Positions 41,476 through 49,359 of a DNA stretch of 57,454 nucleotides are shown in pieces. Source of the stretch: Nitrososphaerota archaeon (GTDB lineage: Archaea; Thermoproteota; Nitrososphaeria; Nitrososphaerales; Nitrosopumilaceae); assembly GCA_016872015.1 (NCBI GenBank), contig VHBK01000004.1, forward strand, positions 1-57,454, read 5' to 3'. How positions within the stretch are numbered: position 1 is the first letter of the stretch; every line of letters starts with the position of its first letter. The notes under the pieces are model-generated. The model had not been told where the DNA came from, did no database searches, and was given only the letters and a program-made list of their open reading frames with translations. The translations under genes and the position numbers were made by a program.

Positions 41476-42818
41476 CGCCTAAGCTTTGGGTTTACTGTAG
41501 ATTCTAGTGAATTTCCAATAAAGACAAAGGCAAGACCAGTTATTGCTACCATGACTCCTGGCGGAACTATCCACCACCACAATCCGCGAGCTGCGGCCCC
41601 ATGGGATTTGGCATCATGCAGAATTTGGCCCCATGTTGGATATGTCGGATCTCCTAGGCCCAAAAAGCTAAGGCCTGCCTCTGTTGTTATTGCGGCAGGA
41701 ACCGAAATTGCGATGCTTGCTAGTGCATACGGCATTATCTGCGGGATAATGTGCCTGAAAATAATCTTGGAATCCTTTTGACCCATTGTCTTTGCAGCGT
41801 CCACAAATTGCCGCGTCTTGATTTGTAGTGCCATACTTCGTGATACCTTGGCAACACCTACCCAGCCAAAGATCATCAAAAATCCAATCATCAAAAATAT
41901 GCTGTTTGATGTTGTGACTGAAAGAATTATCAAAAACGGCAAGGCGGGAAGTGCATAAATTACATCATTGAATCGCATCATGGACTCGTCCGTCTTTCCA
42001 CCCTTGTAGCCAGCATAAACCCCAAAAACGAGTCCAGAAACAACCGAGCCAAACGCCACAACGATTCCTATGAATAGTGCGACTGGAGTTCCCCAGAGCA
42101 ACCCTATTGCTAAATCCCGTCTTAGCTCATCCGTTCCCGCAAGCCCAAAGACTTTGCCGCCAAGCACAAGCTTGGAGTCAAACGTGTCGACATCAGACAC
42201 CTCAATTACAAACTCGTATTTTCCTTTTAGTGTTTCATGTTTGTTTGTTTTTGCAAAGATTATCTCTTTTGCACCGTGTTCTTGAATTGGATATGAGAAA
42301 TGCTCAGATTGTAGCCTGAGATTTTTTTTGATGGCATCGTTAGTTGAAAATATCTTGTCAAAGTAATCTGTTCTATGTTCAGAGTATGGCAACGACGATG
42401 ACATCAATTCCAGAGTAATTCCGTCCGGCCTAATGACACTCATTTGCAAAATTGGCGAGCCAGAATACTCCGATTTGAAATTGAGTAAAAATTCACCTGG
42501 AAAATAGTCTGATGTATAATCAACACCAAATCTCTGAACAATGATCGATTCTGTCTCTCCTTGCCGTAGTGTGGTATTTGGCGAATCTAGGATTTTGTGC
42601 TCTGGAATTTTTTTCTCAGCTAGCCAGTTTACCCAGCCAGGCTGGGCAGACTTTGGGAATTCAGTCCAGCTTGCAGGATTGTTCCATTGTTTGTAGGTAT
42701 CAGCAGGTATTGCTGTTATTGTCACAACAGATGCTATGATCAAACACGCAAGCATGCCTAGGCCGACTAGACCTATCTTGCTTTTTGCAAAACTTGACCT
42801 GATTTCGCTATAGTCCAT
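41472..42818 (-). CDS. Peptide-type ABC transporter permease (DppC/OppC-like) with large external insert
   Basis: A 448-residue permease. Span 1 (residues 15-37) is followed by an external domain of roughly 185 residues (about 40-225) before the usual FGLAGTDELRRDLAIG motif that precedes the five core spans. The ATPase-contact EAA loop is DAAKTMGQKDSKIIFRHIIP. Usual DppC proteins are about 300 residues, so the insert is the odd part; it reads as beta-rich (FLLNFKSEYSGSPILQMSVI). It follows the DppB-like gene with no gap. No binding protein or ATPase gene is present nearby. Confidence 0.9.
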   Translation of the reverse strand: MDYSEIRSSFAKSKIGLVGLGMLACLIIASVVTITAIPADTYKQWNNPASWTEFPKSAQPGWVNWLAEKKIPEHKILDSPNTTLRQGETESIIVQRFGVDYTSDYFPGEFLLNFKSEYSGSPILQMSVIRPDGITLELMSSSLPYSEHRTDYFDKIFSTNDAIKKNLRLQSEHFSYPIQEHGAKEIIFAKTNKHETLKGKYEFVIEVSDVDTFDSKLVLGGKVFGLAGTDELRRDLAIGLLWGTPVALFIGIVVAFGSVVSGLVFGVYAGYKGGKTDESMMRFNDVIYALPALPFLIILSVTTSNSIFLMIGFLMIFGWVGVAKVSRSMALQIKTRQFVDAAKTMGQKDSKIIFRHIIPQIMPYALASIAISVPAAITTEAGLSFLGLGDPTYPTWGQILHDAKSHGAAARGLWWWIVPPGVMVAITGLAFVFIGNSLESTVNPKLRR

Positions 42819-43874
42819 CTAACCAGTCCTAATTCTTGGGTCCAAATACCCATACAACAAATCCGAAACAAAGATGCTTACCAAAAAGAACACAGTCAGA
42901 ACATATGTTGCCCCAATTATTACGGGCAAGTCCATTAGCGTGATTGCCTCAAAGTAAAGTCGACCCATTCCAGGCCAATCAAAGACTGCCTCTGTGATTA
43001 TTGCGCCGCCAAGCGAGCCAGAAAGACTCAGGGCCAGAATAGTGACTATTGGAGGTGCGGCGTTCTTTAATGCGCTGCCAAAAATTATTTTGCGTTGCTT
43101 GATCCCAATTGTCTTTTTGACAAAGATAAAGTCTTCTTGCATTATTCCTGCCATAAAATTTCTAACCAAGTACGCCCATGTCCCAAACCCGATTAGAACA
43201 ATTGTGATTATCGGCAGAGTCATGTGATGCAATAATGATGCTACGTACCCAGGATCCGTTGGCGGAATGATAGGTGTTGCTCTTGCAGGAAATATTGCAT
43301 ACCAAAATGAAAATGTAAAGATCATAAGCAATCCAATCCACCAAACAGGAAAACTACTACTAATAATGGCAAACGATGATGTTATCTTGTCTGTTTTAGA
43401 GCCAACCTTGCTTCCAGCGGCAGCTCCTACCAAAATTCCAATTATTGAAATAATTACTGTGGCCGTAGTGAACAGCAGAATTGTCCTTGGCAGCTTTTCT
43501 AGTATAATGTCGCCAACACTAGTCGAGCCAGAATCGCTGGTCAGAAACGCAGAATGTCCAAAGTCCAAAATCAAAATTTTATACATTGCAAGGCCTATTC
43601 TGTTTGGCGAGTGCCACGGCTCATCTAATCCTAATGTCTTGGTGCGCTTTTCTATCTGGGAATCAATGTACTGGTTTAGCTCATCAGTTCCCGCAAAGCC
43701 TGCCGTCAACTCCTTGTTTTCTACTATTTCTGCGCGTACCTGTATTGCAATTCCTTTTTTTAGTATGGAGTCCATGTTGGAGCCAACAAGCAGAACCGTC
43801 AAGAGCAGAGTGGCCATTAATACTCCAAACAAAACCAGTGCGCGCTTGGCAAAATATCGCTTGAGACCCATCAC
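42819..43874 (-). CDS. Peptide-type ABC transporter permease (DppB/OppB-like)
   Basis: A 351-residue permease: an N-terminal span (residues 10-30), an external loop with TAGFAGTDELNQYI and GLDEPWHSPNRIGL, then five core spans with the EAA-type loop ITFVKKTIG-like (IFVKKTIGIKQRKIIFGSAL). It ends AVFDWPGMGRLYFEAI and DPRIRTG, hallmarks of DppB. It pairs with the DppC gene just downstream. Substrate (dipeptides, oligopeptides or nickel) cannot be told from permeases alone. Confidence 0.92.
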   Translation of the reverse strand: MMGLKRYFAKRALVLFGVLMATLLLTVLLVGSNMDSILKKGIAIQVRAEIVENKELTAGFAGTDELNQYIDSQIEKRTKTLGLDEPWHSPNRIGLAMYKILILDFGHSAFLTSDSGSTSVGDIILEKLPRTILLFTTATVIISIIGILVGAAAGSKVGSKTDKITSSFAIISSSFPVWWIGLLMIFTFSFWYAIFPARATPIIPPTDPGYVASLLHHMTLPIITIVLIGFGTWAYLVRNFMAGIMQEDFIFVKKTIGIKQRKIIFGSALKNAAPPIVTILALSLSGSLGGAIITEAVFDWPGMGRLYFEAITLMDLPVIIGATYVLTVFFLVSIFVSDLLYGYLDPRIRTG

Positions 43875-43902
43875 AGCAAGCTAGTAAATTTAGCTTAAAA
43901 TC

Positions 43903-44283
43903 TTATTTGCCCAATGTCGGCTTGATTTCCAGCTGAGTCAGCAGATTCACCATTGCAAATGGCTTGTCTATTAGGTCTAGTGTCTCCTTTACCGTTTCGA
44001 ATTCTTCATCACGTGGAGTCATGTATGGGGAGAGAAAAAAGACTCGCTGTTCTGGATTTGCCAATCTGATTTCGTCTTCTAGATTTGTGTCAATGTCTGT
44101 TCTAATTGGTCTTTCTAGAATTATCATATCGTACTGGTTTTTTGCAATTACCTTGTCTAGGCATTGGCCATGGTCGCAGACAAATTCAGCATCATATTTT
44201 TTTTGCTCAAAAATGGACCGATACAACTGGATTATTCTGTTGTTTTGCTCTAAGACCAACGCTCTCATTTTTTCTATCCCCAC
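43903..44283 (-). CDS. Pseudo-receiver domain protein
   Basis: A 126-residue CheY-like fold that has lost the phosphorylation site. The acidic pair reads LEQNN (E12-Q13) and the phosphoacceptor Asp is Glu57 in MIILERPI; the lysine in DKPFA is kept. The Glu may mimic phosphorylation, so the protein is probably always in one state. A start at M6 is also possible. Its start region overlaps the PIN gene by ten bases, so the two are coupled. Confidence 0.85.
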   Translation of the reverse strand: MGIEKMRALVLEQNNRIIQLYRSIFEQKKYDAEFVCDHGQCLDKVIAKNQYDMIILERPIRTDIDTNLEDEIRLANPEQRVFFLSPYMTPRDEEFETVKETLDLIDKPFAMVNLLTQLEIKPTLGK

Positions 44284-44693
44284 CTAATGTAATTTCTAGG
44301 CAAAAACGCCTGGACGCCTTCCATCTTTGCTGTCTGCAACAAATCTCTGTCAAAGCTGACCAAAGTGGATCCTGTTAGTTTTGCAGTGGCCAAAATAAGA
44401 CTGTCTGATCTATGGCATTCATAATATTTCTCGTTGATTCTCTGCGATTCTGTTAGAATTTCGTCTGTCTTGTCTATCATAATCGGCTGCTTGCAATGCT
44501 GGTAGACTCGCTCCATCGTCGATATTGGATCCGAGCCGGTAATCTTGCTTACCTCGCCTAGAATTATTTCTGGCAGGACAAGTTTTGATTTGTATTTTTT
44601 CATTCGCTTTGCGATTGGCCGAAGAATTCTTCCTTCTTGAATTTCTTTTATGATTACGTTAGCGTCAAGTACTATTGTTTGCGCTGATTCCAT
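44274..44693 (-). CDS. PIN-domain ribonuclease-like protein
   Basis: A 139-residue PIN domain from the ATG at 44693 (the frame is open to 44723). Acidic site residues are in TIVLDANVII, LPEIILGEVSK, HRSDSLILATAK and VSFDRDLL, so a metal-dependent RNase is expected. No VapB-like antitoxin lies upstream. It overlaps the pseudo-receiver gene instead, so it could be a stand-alone RNA-processing enzyme. Target unknown. Confidence 0.87.
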   Translation of the reverse strand: MESAQTIVLDANVIIKEIQEGRILRPIAKRMKKYKSKLVLPEIILGEVSKITGSDPISTMERVYQHCKQPIMIDKTDEILTESQRINEKYYECHRSDSLILATAKLTGSTLVSFDRDLLQTAKMEGVQAFLPRNYIRWG

Positions 44694-44787
44694 GTTGATA
44701 TTTAGCCTCAGATATAAAAGCAATTTTGCAAGAACTGTATCATGTTACAATTTGTAACAACTCATTAAATACGCACAAAATCGCTCA

Positions 44788-45633
44788 ATGGCGTTGTCTA
44801 AAGACGACAGGTCTCTGGCAGGAAAACTAGATGCAGCAATTGAGAATCTCTCAATTTGGTATAGAGTAACACTAGTCATGGTAATCATTGGTTTACTATC
44901 GTTATCTGTTGTGATATCGCTGTCACAATTTACATTCCAAGAAGAAATCCACAAGCACGGGGAAATCAAGGAAATCAAAGACGAAAAATCAGGACAAATA
45001 GGTTTGGCGTTTGTACCGAATACCGAACAAATCTTTTCGGCAGAAAGCATTCTGAAATTATACACAACACAGGTCTGGCTCATGGCAAGCAATGGCGTCG
45101 TAATTGGGTTGCTGTCATTTTTGTTTTTGTGGATTACCGCTCGAGGACAATCGTACAAAAAAGAACTCAAGTCCATTGAAAGCCAGCTTATCCGTCAATC
45201 ATATTTGGTTAATTTTGAGACCTCGTTGCCGGAAGGTGAGACCAAAATCGACAAAATCCTAAACCATTCTGGTCTTGTCTTTCCAGAATTACAGGCAATA
45301 ATGAGCAAGGCAAAGCCGGGAGAAAAAAAACTACCCTACAAGCAAAACCAGTCAATTGGCGGAGAGGCAATGGATGTTGTGGTTTCAACAAAAAAGGGAT
45401 ACTTTGCAGTCAAGTTCTTTGACTCTGTTTCAAAACAAGCACTGGAGCAATTTGCAAACAATCTATCTAAATCTGGCAAACCCTTCTTCCGAGTCTTGTG
45501 CGTTTCAAAAAACTTTGATGACGAGCTCCAATCTGTCCAGCTTGGCGCAATACTGCAAAATCTGGAATTAAAATTTGACATGGACTTGATCTTCGAGGAC
45601 GACCAGGGCTATTCCATGCTGTGGATTAACTAG
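44788..45633 (+). CDS. Two-span membrane protein with cytoplasmic alpha/beta domain
   Basis: A 281-residue protein: spans at about 26-47 (VTLVMVIIGLLSLSVVISLS) and 98-118 (ASNGVVIGLLSFLFLWIT), enclosing an external loop. The C-terminal domain from residue 150 has EAMDVVVSTKKGYFAVKFFD, which resembles the core of restriction-endonuclease-like folds (D...xVK) but with an incomplete site. The C-terminus faces the winged-helix gene with a four-base overlap. Function not known. Confidence 0.8.
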   Translation: MALSKDDRSLAGKLDAAIENLSIWYRVTLVMVIIGLLSLSVVISLSQFTFQEEIHKHGEIKEIKDEKSGQIGLAFVPNTEQIFSAESILKLYTTQVWLMASNGVVIGLLSFLFLWITARGQSYKKELKSIESQLIRQSYLVNFETSLPEGETKIDKILNHSGLVFPELQAIMSKAKPGEKKLPYKQNQSIGGEAMDVVVSTKKGYFAVKFFDSVSKQALEQFANNLSKSGKPFFRVLCVSKNFDDELQSVQLGAILQNLELKFDMDLIFEDDQGYSMLWIN

Positions 45634-45953
45634 ATTTCTTTGTGGTCACGCAGGCCAAGTAAATATTTTACATCGGGATCAAAACTGACGCATTTGAGAA
45701 AAGCAATCTTGCCCTTTTCTGTTATTTTGTATTCGTATTTTGCCTTTGGATTCTGACTTTCCCTAATTTCGATAAACTCTTTTTTTGCAAAGCTCTCCAA
45801 AATTAGTCTCAGCCTTTCCCGGTTTAGGTCAGAGCCTGGAGTGCCCGTCGTGATTTGCCGCAAGTTCATCCATGTTCCAACCCTTGCTAGATACCCTAGT
45901 ATGGCAATGTTGGTATCTCCCGGCGTTTGATTGAATTTTCGCTCCACTTTCAA
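45630..45953 (-). CDS. Winged-helix DNA-binding protein
   Basis: A 107-residue winged helix: DTNIAILGYLARVGTWMNLR, then NRERLRLILESFAKKEFIEI and a wing in AKYEYKITEKGKIAFLK. It resembles the small archaeal PadR/ArsR-like regulators with no ligand domain. It is convergent with the two-span membrane protein (overlap of four bases) and divergent from the SWIM protein, which it may control. Confidence 0.85.
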   Translation of the reverse strand: MKVERKFNQTPGDTNIAILGYLARVGTWMNLRQITTGTPGSDLNRERLRLILESFAKKEFIEIRESQNPKAKYEYKITEKGKIAFLKCVSFDPDVKYLLGLRDHKEI

Positions 45954-46017
45954 ATCAAAATCTGATTGGTATTGCTTATGTGTTCTATGAGTAAATTATT
46001 TGCACAAAAAACATACC

Positions 46018-46299
46018 ATGATCGCAATCTATTCTAATGCGACAGATCTACTATATCCAATGAGCGCAAGCACTATTCGCAAGGCAAAAAAGCTAGTCGA
46101 TGAGGGAAATGTGATCAAAGTAGATGACGACCTCTTCCAAGTACGATCATCTTCAGACCAAGAAAAATCCTATATGGTGACGCTAGACTCATGCGACTGT
46201 CTTGGATTCAAGAACTTTTACAAGTTTCACCACGGAAAAGGCCTCAAAGCAAACTGCTCACATCTAGAAGCCGTGCGAATATTCTTGGAAAAAAACTAG
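46018..46299 (+). CDS. SWIM zinc-finger protein
   Basis: A 93-residue protein from ATG 46018 (a TTG at 46000 is the alternative). The SWIM pattern CxC...CxH is complete: SCDCLGF, then KANCSHLEAV after about 20 residues. The N-half (STIRKAKKLVDEGNVIKVDD; LFQVRSS) is the usual SWIM lead-in. SWIM domains bind DNA or proteins, e.g. in recombination mediators. It overlaps the convergent cupredoxin gene by four bases. Confidence 0.85.
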   Translation: MIAIYSNATDLLYPMSASTIRKAKKLVDEGNVIKVDDDLFQVRSSSDQEKSYMVTLDSCDCLGFKNFYKFHHGKGLKANCSHLEAVRIFLEKN

Positions 46300-47198
46300 A
46301 TCTGAATTATCCCATTATCACTTAGGTATTGGAGGCTTTTTGCAAACTCGGTATCTGATATTTGGCCTGACGCCCACCATCCCGCGCTGTACTTGAGCCA
46401 TGCTGGAATGACTGTGTTTTGCGTTGTCTGGCCCTTGTGAATCTGGACTATGTTTTCTTTGGCCAGATATTCTATTGCCTTGACAAATTCCGAGTCTGTT
46501 ATGGAGCCGTCTGCCCACCACTTGGCGTCAGTTCTTACCCATTTTGGAATCTGCTCGCTTACCTCTATGCTTGTTGCCCCTACTTGGGTCGGCAAGCCGT
46601 ACACGATTTTGAGTGTGTATGTTCCAGGAGCCAGATGCCTTACTGTATCTGTGTATGATCCAGAGTCATCAAAGAGGCCATGTTTTACATCAACTAAGGA
46701 ATCACCTTGGTATGTCAAAATGTCATATGGGGTTTTTCGAAAGTCATAGTGTACTTGGCCTGACACTGCAACATCAGAGCCAATTTGCATATCTGGGACT
46801 ATTGGATTTGTTGTCTCTGGTTGGGATTCCGGTGCGGCCTCTACTACGAGTTTTCCTGCAAGCCATGGGTGAATCTCGCAGAAATAATAAAACGCAAAGT
46901 TTTGCTTGACGTCGATTTTAACACTGCCTGACTTGCCTGGCTCTATTACGCCAGTCTTGAAGAACTTACCTGAATATTCTGGGTGTGAGCCAATCCCACT
47001 TGTTAGGCTGTGTGCGGCCGAGTCTTGGTTTTTCCATGTTATGGTGTCAGTCCCACTAAATGGCAAAGTCTCTGGATAGAACTTTAGTCCACTGTCTTGC
47101 TGTGATGTGCCGTCTAGGATGGTAACTTGGTAATTTTCGGCATATGCTAGCGGGAACATCGCACCTAGCAATACTAGTCCAAAAATCAATACTTGCAA
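46296..47198 (-). CDS. Secreted plastocyanin-like blue-copper protein with two WW-type repeats
   Basis: A 300-residue exported protein. A signal peptide ends near PLAYAEN. A cupredoxin domain (about 22-125) has copper ligands His in DSAAHSLTSG and Cys/His in FCEIHPW; the axial Met expected two residues on is Leu. An Ig-like domain (about 145-215) follows, then two C-terminal repeats (PKWVRTDAKWWADGSITDSE and PAWLKYSAGWWASGQISDTE). Thaumarchaea use many such proteins in copper-based electron transport. The repeats match those in the pseudogene at 37309-38208. Confidence 0.9.
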   Translation of the reverse strand: MQVLIFGLVLLGAMFPLAYAENYQVTILDGTSQQDSGLKFYPETLPFSGTDTITWKNQDSAAHSLTSGIGSHPEYSGKFFKTGVIEPGKSGSVKIDVKQNFAFYYFCEIHPWLAGKLVVEAAPESQPETTNPIVPDMQIGSDVAVSGQVHYDFRKTPYDILTYQGDSLVDVKHGLFDDSGSYTDTVRHLAPGTYTLKIVYGLPTQVGATSIEVSEQIPKWVRTDAKWWADGSITDSEFVKAIEYLAKENIVQIHKGQTTQNTVIPAWLKYSAGWWASGQISDTEFAKSLQYLSDNGIIQI

Positions 47199-47234
47199 CG
47201 AACTAGATTTTGATGTCTGATATTTTCTGAATTT

Positions 47235-47255
47235 GTTTGTTCAAAACAGACAAAC
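47235..47255 (-). promoter_or_regulatory. GTTTGTTCAAAAC motif upstream of the blue-copper gene
   Basis: GTTTGTTCAAAAC at 47235-47247, extended by AGACAAAC, is 37-57 bases upstream of the cupredoxin start. It is a near-copy of the inverted repeat at 19686-19702 read on the other strand. Confidence 0.35.
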
Positions 47256-47260
47256 ATGAC

Positions 47261-47851
47261 TCAGGCTTGCACTATGGGTTTGAAGGCGCGCCTATAGAAC
47301 CAGAGCAACCCCAAAATCTCTATTTGCTCTACGAACATTATTAGGTGCAGGTTAACTAGCCAGCCATTTGTAGTGTCGTTTATGAGAGCATATGATATTG
47401 CAAGAAAATACTCCAAGTATTGCAGTTGCGTAACTCCGATGATGTCATTGGTTTGCGGCCCCTGGAGCCTTGAGATGTCGTCCCTGTCAAGTTTTGTTGC
47501 AAAGTTTTCTGCGATTACCTGCTTGTCCTCAAAATACTCGGTATTTCCTTTTTCTACTAGCAGAATAGTTGTGCCAAAATACACACAAAACACTACCAGA
47601 GTCAGAACTATCCACTTGGCGGATCTTCCCCAAAGTGTCTTTGTCATTTGGTTTTTGAACATGATGCCGATTTTGCCAAGTTTTTCCTTTTTTACTAGGA
47701 CCATCAAAACTATGGACACTGCAGACGCGACTCCAAGCATCCCAAGCCAGTGATCCAAAAGGAGCTGCCCTGCGAGCATTCGCACCGGCAAAAATATGGC
47801 ACTGGTAAACCCTAGGATTATTGCCTTTTCTTTGAGGTCTGTTACATCCAT
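47261..47851 (-). CDS. Multi-span membrane protein, unknown function
   Basis: A 196-residue protein with about four spans (residues 10-30, 35-52 with GVASAVSIVLMVLV, 79-100 with WIVLTLVVFCVYFGTTILLV, and 160-185). A loop of about 55 residues between spans three and four is polar and probably external. It is 21 bases downstream of the 82-residue gene and upstream of the cupredoxin gene. No family recognised. Confidence 0.8.
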   Translation of the reverse strand: MDVTDLKEKAIILGFTSAIFLPVRMLAGQLLLDHWLGMLGVASAVSIVLMVLVKKEKLGKIGIMFKNQMTKTLWGRSAKWIVLTLVVFCVYFGTTILLVEKGNTEYFEDKQVIAENFATKLDRDDISRLQGPQTNDIIGVTQLQYLEYFLAISYALINDTTNGWLVNLHLIMFVEQIEILGLLWFYRRAFKPIVQA

Positions 47852-47872
47852 GTTTTTTCCTGTGATGCCCGC

Positions 47873-48121
47873 CTAGAGCTTGGTTTTGAGGTCCTTGAGA
47901 TACTTGACGCTTATTCTGTAGGCACGAATTGCAGAGTAAATCTCAAAGAGCTCCTTGTATGTAGGGTCTATCTTTTTGAGGTCTTCTCTGTTTATGCCAA
48001 AGTCCGTAATCGTCTGCCAAATGTTCTCAAGCGAGACTCCTTCCTCGTCTACTAGTATTGAAGAAAGATACTTGCCTATTCCCTTGCCTAGACTGATGCA
48101 TGTTGACATCATGCCCGCCAT
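47873..48121 (-). CDS. Small helical hypothetical protein
   Basis: An 82-residue cytoplasmic protein (SLGKGIGKYLSSILVDEEGV; TDFGINREDLKKIDPTYKEL; a final basic helix). It may be co-transcribed with the membrane protein that follows. The blocks look conserved, but I do not recognise the family. Confidence 0.75.
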   Translation of the reverse strand: MAGMMSTCISLGKGIGKYLSSILVDEEGVSLENIWQTITDFGINREDLKKIDPTYKELFEIYSAIRAYRISVKYLKDLKTKL

Positions 48122-48191
48122 TCTTTAGGTCTGACTATATCTATGGCGGAATTTGATAGTGGTTTTTGGTTCCAGATTGGAACCTGGAAAT

Positions 48192-49103
48192 TTACTTGAA
48201 ATATTTGTTGTATGTGAGACCCTTGACTTTTTTGCTGCTTATCTTTTTCTCTTCTTGGGTCTTTTTCTTGGAGTGGTTTTCGGTATTGTTTGCGGCGCCG
48301 ACTTTTTGCGCCTCCTCCTGCGTCGTGGCTAGCTTTTCAAAGTAGTCCTTTTTTGCGTCTTCTAGTGAGCCGCCTGCATCTAGGACCTTTTTCATTTCGT
48401 ACTTTGCCTCCTCATGGATCTGGCGAGTGTGGTCCATCTGTACTCGTATCATCTCCTTGAGGCGTGGATCCTTTTTGGCAATGTATTGCTCTTGCTCATC
48501 ATATGCATAGACACCTGCGCCTGGCTTTGTGGAGTTAATTGCATCACTGCGCCTTTGTTCTGATACATCTCGTTTTTCCTGCAAGGCCAGTTTTTTTGCT
48601 TGAATTTCATTTTGTTTTAGCTTTTTCTTGTTTTGCTCTTCTACGAATTTTTGATATTGTTTTTGCTTTAGGGATTTGTATGGGTCATTTTTTGTCTCCC
48701 TATCAAAATCTCTGCTATAATACAAATCGTCAAAGGTGCTAACGCCTGCTCCGATCTTAATTGAGGCCTTGCCCATGCCCTTAAGATCAGCCAGTGTGGC
48801 AGTGATGCTTGCTGAAAATATTCCATCTGACTTTTGACCAAACTCGTATCTGAAATTGCCTTCCTCATCAGTCGTGGTACTAACGGAACTGTCTGCAAAG
48901 CGAATCTGGACTTTGGCTCCAAAAACAGGCTCGCCTTTTTGGTCCAGTATTGTTCCAACAAGCACAGGCTGTTCGCCCGCATCTATTTGGCCCTGCTCAA
49001 ATTTTGCATTAATTAGCAGGTCCCACGGTTTTGCGGCAAACGCCCCCGTGTGTGCAGTAATCAAAATTACCCCTAATATTATGGCGATAATTGCTAGCTT
49101 CAA
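48192..49103 (-). CDS. Secreted protein with Ig-like domain and charged helical tail
   Basis: A 303-residue exported protein. The signal peptide (LAIIAIILGVILITAHTGAF) is followed by a carboxypeptidase-regulatory-like beta-sandwich (residues about 30-115, with VGTILDQKGEPVFGAKVQIR and TTDEEGNFRYEF). From residue 135 on the protein is a Lys/Gln/Glu-rich coiled coil with a basic tail. Probably part of the cell envelope. It shares the GATC-rich region with the divergent PKD-repeat protein gene. Confidence 0.82.
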   Translation of the reverse strand: MKLAIIAIILGVILITAHTGAFAAKPWDLLINAKFEQGQIDAGEQPVLVGTILDQKGEPVFGAKVQIRFADSSVSTTTDEEGNFRYEFGQKSDGIFSASITATLADLKGMGKASIKIGAGVSTFDDLYYSRDFDRETKNDPYKSLKQKQYQKFVEEQNKKKLKQNEIQAKKLALQEKRDVSEQRRSDAINSTKPGAGVYAYDEQEQYIAKKDPRLKEMIRVQMDHTRQIHEEAKYEMKKVLDAGGSLEDAKKDYFEKLATTQEEAQKVGAANNTENHSKKKTQEEKKISSKKVKGLTYNKYFK

Positions 49104-49116
49104 CAGGTAAACTTCT

Positions 49117-49300
49117 GATCGATTTTTGTTAAAGCCCCAAAATCAAAATGTCACAAGTCATAGATCAGTTATTTTTGAGCAATTTTCTGATCCAAAATTG
49201 TCCGAAATTGATCGTAAAAAGAGATCTGGTGTAATGATCGACATTTGATCACATTTTGGACAAAACATAAAACAAATGATCCGTGATCAAAAAATTGATC
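49117..49300. promoter_or_regulatory. GATC-dense intergenic control region
   Basis: Ten GATC sites at 49117, 49163, 49189, 49210, 49223, 49236, 49247, 49278, 49285 and 49297, eight of them within 112 bases; most are TGATC. TCCAAAATTG and TCCGAAATTG are tandem at 49191-49210. The region separates two divergent genes for exported proteins. The density is far above chance (about one per 256 bases in uniform DNA). Either a cooperative regulator site or a methylation-sensitive control region is suggested. Confidence 0.45.
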
Positions 49301-49327
49301 CACAAAGTGTGCCGATTTGAACGAAAG

Positions 49328-49335
49328 CTTTTAAT
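49328..49335 (+). promoter_or_regulatory. TATA box for the PKD-repeat protein gene
   Basis: CTTTTAAT centred about 28 bases before the TTG start at 49360, preceded by a purine-rich GAAAG that suits a BRE. This predicts a leaderless transcript. Confidence 0.5.
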
Positions 49336-49359
49336 CGGCGTATTTTTACGATACAAACG

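Noticed and set aside
41551-41781. 76-codon plus-strand frame inside the DppC gene
   Set aside because: Antisense shadow; the permease motifs on the minus strand are intact.
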